From VRUE01 sp047519745 (lineage in GTDB: Bacteria > Actinomycetota > Thermoleophilia > Solirubrobacterales > 70-9), in assembly GCA_047519745.1 (NCBI GenBank), contig JAPVSJ010000116.1, positions 1 to 9,364 of the forward strand: 9,364 bases of DNA, given 5' to 3'. The notes under the pieces are model-generated. The model was given only the letters and a program-made list of their open reading frames with translations. It was not told where the DNA came from and made no database searches. Below are positions 1 through 5,977 of the stretch, in pieces (positions within the stretch are counted from its first letter, which is position 1; every line of letters starts with the position of its first letter). The position numbers and the translations under genes were made by a program.

Positions 1-172
1 GCCATCCCGCGGCCCAGTCCCCGCACTGTCATGCGCGGGGTGCCGACCTACCTACCGCTGGGGCCGGTCAGCAATCCATACGGTCTTGATCTGCTTGACC
101 ACGCGCGCCCCCAGTCGCACGCGGCCACAAGCGCAGTCATCTAAAACACTTCGGGGCAGGGGTGTCCCGTAC
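1..172 (+). other. Unassigned region upstream of a terminator; possible 3' end of a gene or structured RNA
   Basis: No recognisable gene. One plus-strand frame is open from the left edge to a TAA at 142-144 (47 codons). It would end 28 nt before the terminator at 173, so it could be the tail of a truncated CDS, but the peptide matches no family I know. The stretch is also rich in potential hairpins: CCCCGC (19-24) pairs with GCGGGG (35-40), and an imperfect long stem runs from 60-73 to 92-111 (GGGGC/GCCCC, GGTCA/TGACC, GCA/TGC). A structured RNA ending at the terminator is therefore an alternative. I looked for tRNA, tmRNA, 5S rRNA, SRP RNA and RNase P hallmarks and saw none. Confidence 0.25.
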
Positions 173-209
173 GCCGCCTCGGCCAACAGGCCGGGGCGGC
201 TTTGTCCTT
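173..209 (+). terminator. Rho-independent terminator
   Basis: GCCGCCTCGGCC (173-184) pairs with GGCCGGGGCGGC (189-200) to give a 12-bp stem with a single G-U pair (T179-G194) and an AACA loop, followed by TTTGTCCTT (201-209). The T-tract lies only on the plus strand, so the hairpin ends a plus-strand transcript entering from the left edge and insulates the ABC operon downstream. Confidence 0.8.
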
Positions 210-235
210 GACCTCCTGAACTACTCGGATAACGT
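208..235 (+). promoter_or_regulatory. Probable promoter of the ABC transporter operon
   Basis: TTGACC (208-213) is a near-consensus -35. TAACGT (230-235), 16 bp downstream, keeps the key T1, A2 and T6 of a -10 element. The predicted transcription start falls at about 241-243, right at the first codon suggested by homology for the ATPase gene, so the mRNA would be leaderless or nearly so. No Shine-Dalgarno is seen ahead of the gene. The -35 begins inside the T-tract of the upstream terminator. Confidence 0.5.
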
Positions 236-265
236 CATGGTGTAGCTACTCCACCTGACATCCGC

Positions 266-1270
266 TTGGTCAGCCTCACCAAGTGCTACGGCGAGGTTCA
301 GGCGGTTGCGGGCATCGACCTGGAGATCGAGGCCGGCGAGTTCTTCACCCTGCTCGGCCCCTCGGGCTCGGGCAAGACGACGACGCTGCGGATGATCGCG
401 GGCTTCGAGGACCAGAGCAGCGGCACGATCGAGTTGGCCGGACGGGACATGACCGGGGTCCCGCCGTACGACCGAGCGGTCAACACGGTCTTCCAGGACT
501 ACGCGCTGTTTCCCCATATGACGGTCGGCGAGAACGTCGCCTACGGGTTGCGCATCGCCGGCGTCGCCAAGGCCGAGCGGGCGCGGCGGCGCGACGAGGC
601 GCTGGAGATGGTCCGCCTGCCCGGCTACGGCGAGCGCAAGCCGGGCGAGCTCTCCGGCGGTCAGCGCCAGCGCGTCGCCCTCGCCCGCGCGATCGTCAAC
701 CGGCCCCGGGTGCTGCTGCTCGACGAGCCGCTCGGCGCGCTCGACCTGAAGCTGCGCGAGCAGATGCAGAGCGAGCTGAAGACGATCCAGGCCGATGTCG
801 GGATCACCTTCGTCTACGTCACCCACGACCAGGACGAGGCGCTGACGATGAGCAACCGGATCGCCGTCTTCAACGAGGGCCGGATCGAGCAGGTCAGTTC
901 GCCAGTCGAGCTCTACGAGCAGCCCCAGACCGAGTTCGTCGCCGGCTTCGTCGGCGTCTCCAACCTGATCGAGCGCGACGGCTCGCGCTTCACGATCCGG
1001 CCGGAGAAGATCCAGCTGCTCGACCCGGCAAGCGCGCCAAACGGCCTGCGGACCGAGCGCGGACGGATCGCCGAGGTCGCCTACGCGGGAATGGTCACCC
1101 GCTACACCGTCGCCCTCGAGGCGGGCGGAGAGCTTCAACTCGTACGGCAGAACGCGGAGGGCGCCTCGAACGAAGCGTCCTCCGAGCAGGGCAGGGAGGT
1201 GCTGGTGGGCTGGCGTCCGGAGCACACGGTCGCGGTCCGTGGAAAACCAATAGAGGAGGAATCCCCGTGA
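266..1270 (+). CDS. potA: Polyamine-type ABC importer ATP-binding protein (PotA-like)
   Basis: Cytoplasmic ATPase that powers uptake through the two permeases encoded downstream. Numbered from the TTG at 266, it shows Walker A GPSGSGKTT (31-39), Q-loop FQD (76-78), signature LSGGQ (129-133), Walker B LLLDEP (150-155), D-loop GALD (157-160) and H-loop His187. A C-terminal TOBE-like region follows, including FTIRPEKIQLL. Its 334 aa is slightly short for PotA (about 350-380). It heads an operon and its stop overlaps the next start by 4 nt (GTGA). The start is uncertain: TTG 266 is the only canonical in-frame start after the stop at 230-232, yet the first beta strand (PDIRL) is encoded upstream of it, so translation probably begins near 242, where the codon is GTA. 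Polyamine specificity is inferred from the whole operon; other substrates are possible. Nearly all Glu codons are GAG. Confidence 0.93.
   Translation: MVSLTKCYGEVQAVAGIDLEIEAGEFFTLLGPSGSGKTTTLRMIAGFEDQSSGTIELAGRDMTGVPPYDRAVNTVFQDYALFPHMTVGENVAYGLRIAGVAKAERARRRDEALEMVRLPGYGERKPGELSGGQRQRVALARAIVNRPRVLLLDEPLGALDLKLREQMQSELKTIQADVGITFVYVTHDQDEALTMSNRIAVFNEGRIEQVSSPVELYEQPQTEFVAGFVGVSNLIERDGSRFTIRPEKIQLLDPASAPNGLRTERGRIAEVAYAGMVTRYTVALEAGGELQLVRQNAEGASNEASSEQGREVLVGWRPEHTVAVRGKPIEEESP
1252..1260 (+). promoter_or_regulatory. Strong ribosome binding site setting the potD start
   Basis: AGAGGAGGA lies inside the 3' end of the ATPase gene, with its GGAGG core 7 nt before the GTG at 1267. It is the best Shine-Dalgarno in the window. 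It fixes the binding-protein start at 1267 and would allow that protein to be made in excess of the ATPase. Confidence 0.8.
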
Positions 1271-2457
1271 GGACCCATGACGCACACCCCGCACGAGCCG
1301 CGTGGCTCGTCGTCGCCGGCTTGCTTGCCTTCATGCTGCTGATCGCCGGCTGCGGAAGCAGTGGCAGCAGCAGCTCGGGCGGAGAAGAAATGACCAAGGT
1401 CGGCAAGGGAGAGGGCGAACTGAACCTGATCTCCTGGGCCGGCTACGTCGAAGAACCGTGGGTCAAGCCGTTCGAAAAGAAGACCGGTTGCAAGGTCAAC
1501 AACAAGACCGGCGGCACCTCTGACGAAATGGTGCAGCTGATGCGGACCGGCGAATACGACGGGGTCTCGGCCTCCGGCAACGCCACCGCCCGCCTCGTCG
1601 CCGGCGGCGACGTCGCCCCGGTCAACGTCAGCCTCGTCCCCAACTACAAGACGATCTTCAGCGACCTCAAGAACCAGCCCTACAACACCTTCGACGGCAC
1701 CCACTACGGGATCCCGCACGGCCGCGGGGCGAACCTGCTGATGTGGAACTCCGAAGACGTCAAGCCCGCGCCGACCTCCTGGAACGTGATGTTCGACCCG
1801 AAGATCGCCGCCAAGTACAAGGGCAAGATCAGCGTCTACGACGAATCGAGCTACATCGCCGACGCCGCCGTCTACCTCAAGGCGCACCAGCCCGAACTGG
1901 GCATCGAAAACCCCTACGAGCTGAACGAAGAACAGTTCCAAGCGGCGATCAGCCTGCTCAAGGAACAGCGCCCCTACGTCGGCGAATACTGGTCGGAAGC
2001 CGCCAAGCAGATCCAGGCCTTCGCCAGCGGCGACAGCCAGGTCGGCACCACCTGGCAGTACCAGTACTTCGAACTCGAAGGCGCGGGCAAGCCGGTCGCG
2101 GCGAGCCCGGCGAGCCAGGGCTTCCTGCCTTCCGAGGGGGCGACCGGTTGGTCGGACACCTGGATGATCAGCTCCGAAGCCAAGCATCCCAACTGCATGT
2201 ACATGTGGATGAACTGGATCGTCTCGCCAAAAGTGAACGCTGAAGTCGCCGAATTCTTCGGTGAGGCGCCGGCGCAGAGCCTGGCCTGCGAACACACCGC
2301 GGAGAAGGACTTCTGCGCCAAATACCACGCCGAAAACCCGGCCTTCTGGAAGCGCGTCTACTACTGGGAGACGCCGCTGGCCGACTGCGGCAACGGCGAA
2401 GAAGACTGCAAGAACTACAACGACTGGGTCCAGGCCTGGACCTCGATCAAGGGTTGA
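1267..2457 (+). CDS. potD: Extracellular polyamine-binding lipoprotein of the ABC importer (PotD-like)
   Basis: The solute receptor, anchored to the outer face of the membrane, that delivers substrate to the permease pair. It has 396 aa from GTG 1267. A short charged N-terminus is followed by a hydrophobic stretch (about 12-27) ending in the lipobox IAGC with Cys29 as the lipidated residue, then a Gly/Ser linker. The mature protein begins its first domain with LNLISWAGYVEEPWVKPFE, typical of the PotD/spermidine-putrescine binding family, and later has the family-like TGWSDTWMISSEAKHP stretch. Six further cysteines (75, 310, 341, 350, 374, 381) suggest disulfides. GTG 1267 overlaps the ATPase stop and has an excellent RBS. 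Glu is mostly GAA (about 26 of 32), unlike the ATPase gene just upstream. The actual ligand cannot be fixed from sequence; putrescine or spermidine is the family expectation. Confidence 0.92.
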   Translation: MRTHDAHPARAAWLVVAGLLAFMLLIAGCGSSGSSSSGGEEMTKVGKGEGELNLISWAGYVEEPWVKPFEKKTGCKVNNKTGGTSDEMVQLMRTGEYDGVSASGNATARLVAGGDVAPVNVSLVPNYKTIFSDLKNQPYNTFDGTHYGIPHGRGANLLMWNSEDVKPAPTSWNVMFDPKIAAKYKGKISVYDESSYIADAAVYLKAHQPELGIENPYELNEEQFQAAISLLKEQRPYVGEYWSEAAKQIQAFASGDSQVGTTWQYQYFELEGAGKPVAASPASQGFLPSEGATGWSDTWMISSEAKHPNCMYMWMNWIVSPKVNAEVAEFFGEAPAQSLACEHTAEKDFCAKYHAENPAFWKRVYYWETPLADCGNGEEDCKNYNDWVQAWTSIKG

Positions 2458-3308
2458 GCAGGCGGCTCTCAACCTTCTTCAACGGGCGCCCCCGCCTACA
2501 GGTGGGGGCGCTCCTGGCCGGCCCGGTCGGCTGGCTGGTGGTCGGCTACCTCGGCTCGCTCGCGGTATTGCTGATCGCGGGGTTCTGGACGGTCGACCCG
2601 CTCAGCGGCGAAGTCGTCCAGAGCTTCAGCCTCGAAAACTTCGAAACGCTCTTCAACGAACCCGTCTACCGCGACATCGTCGGGCGGACGGTGCTGATCG
2701 CGGCGCTCGTCACCGTCACCGACGCCGTCCTCGCCTTCCCGATCGCCTTCTACATGGCCAAGGTCGCGAGCCGTCGCGGCAAGGCGGTCCTCGTCGTCGC
2801 CGTCTTGGTGCCACTCTGGTCGAGCTACCTGGTCAAGGTGCTCTCCTGGCGGACGATGCTCTCCAGCGGCGGGGTGATCGACTGGGTGCTGGAACCCCTC
2901 GGGCTGAGCGGGCCCGGCTACGGCAACACCGCCGTCTGGCTGGTGATGAGCTACCTCTGGCTGCCGTACATGATCCTGCCGATATACGCCGGTCTGGAGC
3001 GCATTCCCAACTCGCTGATCAGCGCCTCCGAGGATCTCGGCGCGGCCCCCTTCGCAACCTTCCGGCGGGTGATCCTGCCGCTCGCCTTCCCGGCCGTGGT
3101 CGCCGGCTCGATCTTCACCTTCGCCCTGACCCTCGGCGACTACATCACGCCGCGCCTTGTCTCGAACAACCAGTTCATCGGCAACGTGATCTTCAACAAC
3201 ATCTCCAACAACCTGCCGCTCGCGTCCGCCCTCGCGCTCGTCCCGATCGTGGTGATGGTCGCCTACCTGATGGTCGCCCGCAAGCTGGGCGCCTTCGAGC
3301 ACATATAG
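2454..3308 (+). CDS. potB: ABC importer permease 1 (PotB-like)
   Basis: Integral membrane permease of the binding-protein-dependent type, 284 aa, usual for PotB. About six hydrophobic segments can be seen, the first around residues 17-45 and the last near 260-277. The cytoplasmic EAA loop is recognisable as SASEDLGAAPFATFRRVILP, which would dock on the ATPase. The chosen start is TTG 2454, overlapping the potD stop by 4 nt (TTGA). AAGGG lies immediately before it, too close for an ordinary RBS, so translational coupling to potD is likely. A GTG at 2502 would cut into the first membrane segment region and is less likely. Glu codons are mixed GAA/GAG, intermediate between potD and potA. Confidence 0.9.
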   Translation: MSRRLSTFFNGRPRLQVGALLAGPVGWLVVGYLGSLAVLLIAGFWTVDPLSGEVVQSFSLENFETLFNEPVYRDIVGRTVLIAALVTVTDAVLAFPIAFYMAKVASRRGKAVLVVAVLVPLWSSYLVKVLSWRTMLSSGGVIDWVLEPLGLSGPGYGNTAVWLVMSYLWLPYMILPIYAGLERIPNSLISASEDLGAAPFATFRRVILPLAFPAVVAGSIFTFALTLGDYITPRLVSNNQFIGNVIFNNISNNLPLASALALVPIVVMVAYLMVARKLGAFEHI

Positions 3309-3320
3309 GACGGTGAGCGG

Positions 3321-4169
3321 ATGAGACTCTCGCGCAGATCGGCGCTCCTGCTCCGCACCGGGGTCGGGATCGGGCTCGCCTTCATCTACGTGCCGCTGAT
3401 CGTGCTCGCGATCTACGCCTTCAACTCGAGCAACATCCTCGAATGGCCACCCCCGGGCCTGACCCTCGACTGGTTCCCCAAGGCGATCGAAAACGAATTC
3501 GCCCGCGAAGCCTTCGTCACCTCGCTCAAAGCGGGCCTGGCCGCGACGGCGATCGCGATCGTGCTCGGCACGCTCGCCTCGCTGGCGGTCGCCCGGCACC
3601 GTTTCTTCGGCCGCGAGACGATCTCCTTCCTCGTCATCCTGCCGATCGCCCTGCCGGGAATCGTCACCGGCGTCGCCCTCAGCAACACCTTCACCCAGGT
3701 GCTCGGCGTCGACCTCAGCCTCTTCACCGTGATCGTCGGCCACGCCACCTTCTGCATCGTCGTCATCTACAACAACGTCGTCGCCCGCCTGCGTCGCGTC
3801 TCGGCCTCCTTCGAGGAGGCCTCGGCCGACCTCGGCGCCCACAGCTGGCAGACCTTTCGCTTCGTCACCTTCCCCAGCCTGAGGAGCGCCCTCGGCGCCG
3901 GCGCCCTGCTCGCCTTCGGCCTCTCCTTCGACGAGATCATCGTCACCACGTTCACGATCGGCGCCGGCGAAGAAACGCTGCCGATCTGGATCTTCCGCAA
4001 CCTCTTCCGCCCCAACCAGCTGCCGATCGTCAACGCGGTAGCGGTGATAGTCGTCCTGATCTCAATCGTCCCCGTTTACCTGGCCCACCGCCTGACGCGC
4101 GAGGAAGGCGGTGCGGCCGTGGCCCGCGGCGGCGGCAAGATCGAGGCCCAGGCGACGGCTGTGCCATAA
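3321..4169 (+). CDS. potC: ABC importer permease 2 (PotC-like)
   Basis: Second membrane permease, 282 aa, a normal length for PotC. The N-terminal segment LAFIYVPLIVLAIYAFN is typical of the PotC first helix, and the EAA loop reads EEASADLGAHSWQTFRFVTF. Hydrophobic segments cover most of residues 12-255. The tail after about 255 is Gly/Ala-rich, hydrophilic and poorly conserved in appearance. It starts 12 nt after the potB stop at ATG 3321, with AGGA (3307-3310) or GGTGAG (3312-3317) as a weak RBS. It is the last gene of the operon; I see no clear intrinsic terminator before the following fic gene, so read-through is possible. Confidence 0.91.
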   Translation: MRLSRRSALLLRTGVGIGLAFIYVPLIVLAIYAFNSSNILEWPPPGLTLDWFPKAIENEFAREAFVTSLKAGLAATAIAIVLGTLASLAVARHRFFGRETISFLVILPIALPGIVTGVALSNTFTQVLGVDLSLFTVIVGHATFCIVVIYNNVVARLRRVSASFEEASADLGAHSWQTFRFVTFPSLRSALGAGALLAFGLSFDEIIVTTFTIGAGEETLPIWIFRNLFRPNQLPIVNAVAVIVVLISIVPVYLAHRLTREEGGAAVARGGGKIEAQATAVP

Positions 4170-4182
4170 ATAATCATCCAAG

Positions 4183-4210
4183 TAGCGTACTAGCATATTA
4201 GCTTGCTAGT
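4183..4210. promoter_or_regulatory. Operator-like 8-bp-periodic repeat with inverted repeat upstream of fic
   Basis: The word TAGC starts at 4183, 4191 and 4199, and TAGT at 4207, an exact 8-bp period. Superimposed is a perfect inverted repeat, ACTAGCA (4189-4195) and TGCTAGT (4204-4210), with an 8-nt spacer. It sits in an AT-rich 58-bp gap just upstream of a putative -10, where a repressor could block transcription. The hairpin is weak and lacks a T-tract, so it is not read as a terminator for the ABC operon. The binding protein is unknown; the winged helix of the Fic protein is the obvious candidate. Confidence 0.5.
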
Positions 4211-4214
4211 GCTG

Positions 4215-4220
4215 TATGCT
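4215..4220 (+). promoter_or_regulatory. Putative fic -10 element for a leaderless transcript
   Basis: TATGCT matches T1, A2, T3 and T6 of the -10 consensus and ends 7 nt before ATG 4228, so transcription would begin at or next to the A of that start codon. No convincing -35 lies 16-18 bp upstream; that region is the repeat at 4183-4210. A short inverted repeat, ATGCT (4216-4220) and AGCAT (4225-4229), covers the -10 and start codon. Confidence 0.35.
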
Positions 4221-4227
4221 GCTGAGC

Positions 4228-5304
4228 ATGATATTTGCGACGCCTTCCATCGCGAAGAGCCTCCGTGTCAAGCTCGACGAGCTGGACGGTCTGCGCCATG
4301 AGCTTGGCGGCGAGCTCGGGCGGGCGACCCCTTGGATGGGGGCGTTGCGGCGTGTGGTGGCGGCGAGCTCGATCGAGGGCTCCACCTCGATCGAGGGCTA
4401 CAGCGTCGACCCCGCCAAAGCGATTGCCCTGCTGAGCGGAGAGGCGTCCGGTGGCGGCGAAGACGAGAACCGCCTTGCGGTTGCCTGTTACGCCCGCGCC
4501 ATGGACCACGTCGGGGCGATGGCCCGGGACCCGCGCTTCCGCTGGACCGACCGAGTCATCCTCGACCTGCATTTCGACGCCTGCCACTTCCAGCCGGACA
4601 AGTCCCCTGGGCTCTGGCGGACGGGCCCGATATCGGTGACCGGCCCCGACGGGGGAATCGACTACCGGGGACCGAACGGCGAGGACGTCGCGGAGCTGAT
4701 GGCGGAGATCGTCGACTGGCTGGCGGCAGGAGAGGACGATGCCGACGTCGTCGTCCGTGCCGCGATGGCGCATCTCAACGTCGTCTCCGTCCATCCCTTC
4801 CGCGACGGCAACGGGCGTGTCGCGCGGATCGTCCAATCGCTCGTCCTCGCCCGCGACGGCATGGTCTCGCCGGAGTTCTCCTCGATCGAGGAATACCTGG
4901 GCAAGAACACGCCCGCCTACTACGCGGCGCTGCGCGATGCGCAGGGCGGCAGCTACCAGCCGGATCGAGATGCGTCCGGCTGGGTCCGGTTCTGCGTCGA
5001 AGCTCATATCTCGCAGGCAAAGCGCCGGCTCGATCAGATCCGCGAGGCGGGAAGGCGATGGGAGCGCCTCGAACGCGAGGCCGAGGATCGTGGCTGGCCC
5101 GACCGCTTCGTGATCGCGCTCGAGCAGAGCCTGGTCGGTGGCGCCGACCGTGCCGGGTACGGCGAGGAGGCAGGCGTGTCGACGGCAACCGTGAGCGCCG
5201 ACCTGCGGCGCCTGCTCGACAGCGGACTTGTCGAGCAGCGTGGCCGCGGACCCGGTACGAGGTACTGGGCGACCGAGAGCCTGCGCTCACTACTGGCGAG
5301 CTAA
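4228..5304 (+). CDS. Fic-domain protein with C-terminal winged helix (predicted AMP-transferase)
   Basis: Fic enzymes transfer AMP, or another NMP, from a nucleotide to a hydroxyl side chain of a target protein. Numbered from ATG 4228 (358 aa), the complete catalytic motif HPFRDGNGRVAR lies at 189-200, with His189 as catalytic base. An N-terminal inhibitory-helix motif of the (S/T)xxxE(G/N) type is present as STSIEG at 52-57, with a second SSIEG just before it, so the protein should be an auto-inhibited class II (intramolecular) Fic rather than a free toxin needing a separate FicA. Residues about 300-350 form a winged helix (STATVSADLRRLLDSGLVEQ, then a wing). ATG 4216 would add four residues (MLLS); 4228 is preferred because MIFATPS resembles family N-termini and fits a leaderless promoter. 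The stop TAA overlaps the vapC stop on the other strand. The target is unknown. Confidence 0.9.
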   Translation: MIFATPSIAKSLRVKLDELDGLRHELGGELGRATPWMGALRRVVAASSIEGSTSIEGYSVDPAKAIALLSGEASGGGEDENRLAVACYARAMDHVGAMARDPRFRWTDRVILDLHFDACHFQPDKSPGLWRTGPISVTGPDGGIDYRGPNGEDVAELMAEIVDWLAAGEDDADVVVRAAMAHLNVVSVHPFRDGNGRVARIVQSLVLARDGMVSPEFSSIEEYLGKNTPAYYAALRDAQGGSYQPDRDASGWVRFCVEAHISQAKRRLDQIREAGRRWERLEREAEDRGWPDRFVIALEQSLVGGADRAGYGEEAGVSTATVSADLRRLLDSGLVEQRGRGPGTRYWATESLRSLLAS

Positions 5305-5717
5305 GAGCTCGGCTGGAACGGGTTCTGCACGCTGACGCCGGCGTAGTCCTGACCGTCGCTCAGATCCTCGGAGAGGACGGTCTCGCAACCCAGAGCGCGT
5401 GCAGCCTCAAGGATCGCGGCATCCCAGTAGGAGATCCTGAAACGGTGACGCGTCTCCAGCGCGGCAAGCATCACCCTGGTCGTGATATCCGCAACGGGAA
5501 ACCGCAAGAACGACTCGACCAGTTTCGCCGTCTGCTCGTGGCTCAGCGCGTCAGGGCGACTCGCCCGCGTTGCCTGAACGTAGAACTCCTGCAGGACCTG
5601 CACCGAGAGCGCCAGGTCGCGCTCGGCCACGATGCCGCGCGCTCGCTCGGCCTTGTGGGCCTCGCCCGGATCGCGCGACACCGCGTAGAGGAGGATGTTG
5701 GTGTCAACGAATCGCAC
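5301..5717 (-). CDS. vapC: VapC-type PIN-domain ribonuclease toxin
   Basis: PIN-domain endoribonuclease, the toxin of a type II toxin-antitoxin pair; family members cleave tRNA or rRNA in a Mg2+-dependent way. It has 138 aa from GTG 5717, normal for VapC (130-150). The acidic active-site set is complete: Asp5 in FVDTN, Glu44 in LQEFY, Asp99 in YWDAAI and Asp118 in SEDL. GTG 5717 is chosen because PIN proteins begin just before the FVDTN strand; a GTG at 5756 would add 13 atypical residues. The gene overlaps the vapB stop by 14 nt, which favours coupled translation; no separate RBS is evident. Its TAG stop (5301-5303) overlaps the fic TAA (5302-5304) in opposite orientation. The toxin appears intact. 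Confidence 0.88.
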   Translation of the reverse strand: MRFVDTNILLYAVSRDPGEAHKAERARGIVAERDLALSVQVLQEFYVQATRASRPDALSHEQTAKLVESFLRFPVADITTRVMLAALETRHRFRISYWDAAILEAARALGCETVLSEDLSDGQDYAGVSVQNPFQPSS

Positions 5718-5943
5718 GACCGTGGAGTTCGTCGCGGCTGAGCCGATCCGCCCCACGGAACTGCTCGATTTCAGCGAAGACCTGACCTTGCAGGTTCTCC
5801 AGGCGTGAGAACTCGGACTCGCGCTCCTCGAGCGAGCGCAGGTAGTGCGTCACCAGTGCGCTGACCGAGCTGCCGTCTTCAGCGGCGCGAACCCGCGCAG
5901 AGCGATAGACATCCTCCGGCACCGAGACCGTGATGTTTTTCAT
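5704..5943 (-). CDS. vapB: VapB-type ribbon-helix-helix antitoxin
   Basis: Antitoxin expected to bind VapC and repress its own operon. It has 79 aa from ATG 5943. The N-terminal ribbon-helix-helix is clear: beta strand KNITVSVPEDVY (2-13), helix RSARVRAAEDG, then the turn and second helix SVSALVTHYLRSLEE (29-43). The hydrophilic C-terminal half (LENLQGQVFAEIEQF to SRDELHGR) would wrap the toxin. A GTG at 5952 would add three residues (MVH) and also falls within the CTGTG repeats; ATG 5943 gives the usual RHH N-terminus. No good Shine-Dalgarno is seen and the leader would be about 11 nt. It lies 34 nt after the stop of the upstream TetR gene on the same strand, so it could also be co-transcribed with it. 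Confidence 0.85.
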   Translation of the reverse strand: MKNITVSVPEDVYRSARVRAAEDGSSVSALVTHYLRSLEERESEFSRLENLQGQVFAEIEQFRGADRLSRDELHGRAIR

Positions 5944-5949
5944 GTGCAC

Positions 5950-5970
5950 CACAGCTACACAGTATCACAG
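5950..5970 (-). promoter_or_regulatory. Three 8-bp-spaced CTGTG repeats over the vapB promoter (probable VapB operator)
   Basis: On the minus strand CTGTG occurs at 5970-5966, 5962-5958 and 5954-5950, three perfect copies at exactly 8-bp intervals. A putative -10, GATACT (5966-5961), lies within the array, with a predicted start near 5954. Ribbon-helix-helix repressors such as MetJ bind tandem 8-bp boxes, so this is a natural autoregulatory site for VapB. The repeat is read directly; the binding is inferred. Confidence 0.6.
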
Positions 5971-5977
5971 CCATGAT

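Noticed and set aside
221..1294. Long minus-strand open frame (357 codons) opposite the ATPase gene
   Set aside because: It is antisense to a gene with complete ABC motifs; such frames arise from GC-rich codon bias. The translation is low-complexity and matches no family.
1135..2472. Minus-strand open frame of 445 codons opposite potD
   Set aside because: Antisense shadow of a clear binding-protein gene, with an Asp/Val/Gly-rich composition typical of the reverse complement of GC-biased codons.
2496..3842. Minus-strand open frame of 448 codons across both permease genes
   Set aside because: It spans two well-supported genes and their junction; the composition is Asp/Glu/Arg-rich shadow with no domain.
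4189..4210. ACTAGCA/TGCTAGT hairpin as the terminator of the ABC operon
   Set aside because: AT-rich 7-bp stem with an 8-nt loop and no following T-tract; it fits an operator better.
4332..5741. Plus-strand open frame of 469 codons over fic and vapC in another frame
   Set aside because: Arg/Pro/Gly-rich out-of-frame translation of fic, which has an intact Fic motif in the true frame.
5301..5756. Longer vapC reading from GTG 5756
   Set aside because: Adds 13 residues unlike PIN N-termini and increases the overlap with vapB; GTG 5717 places FVDTN at the usual position.
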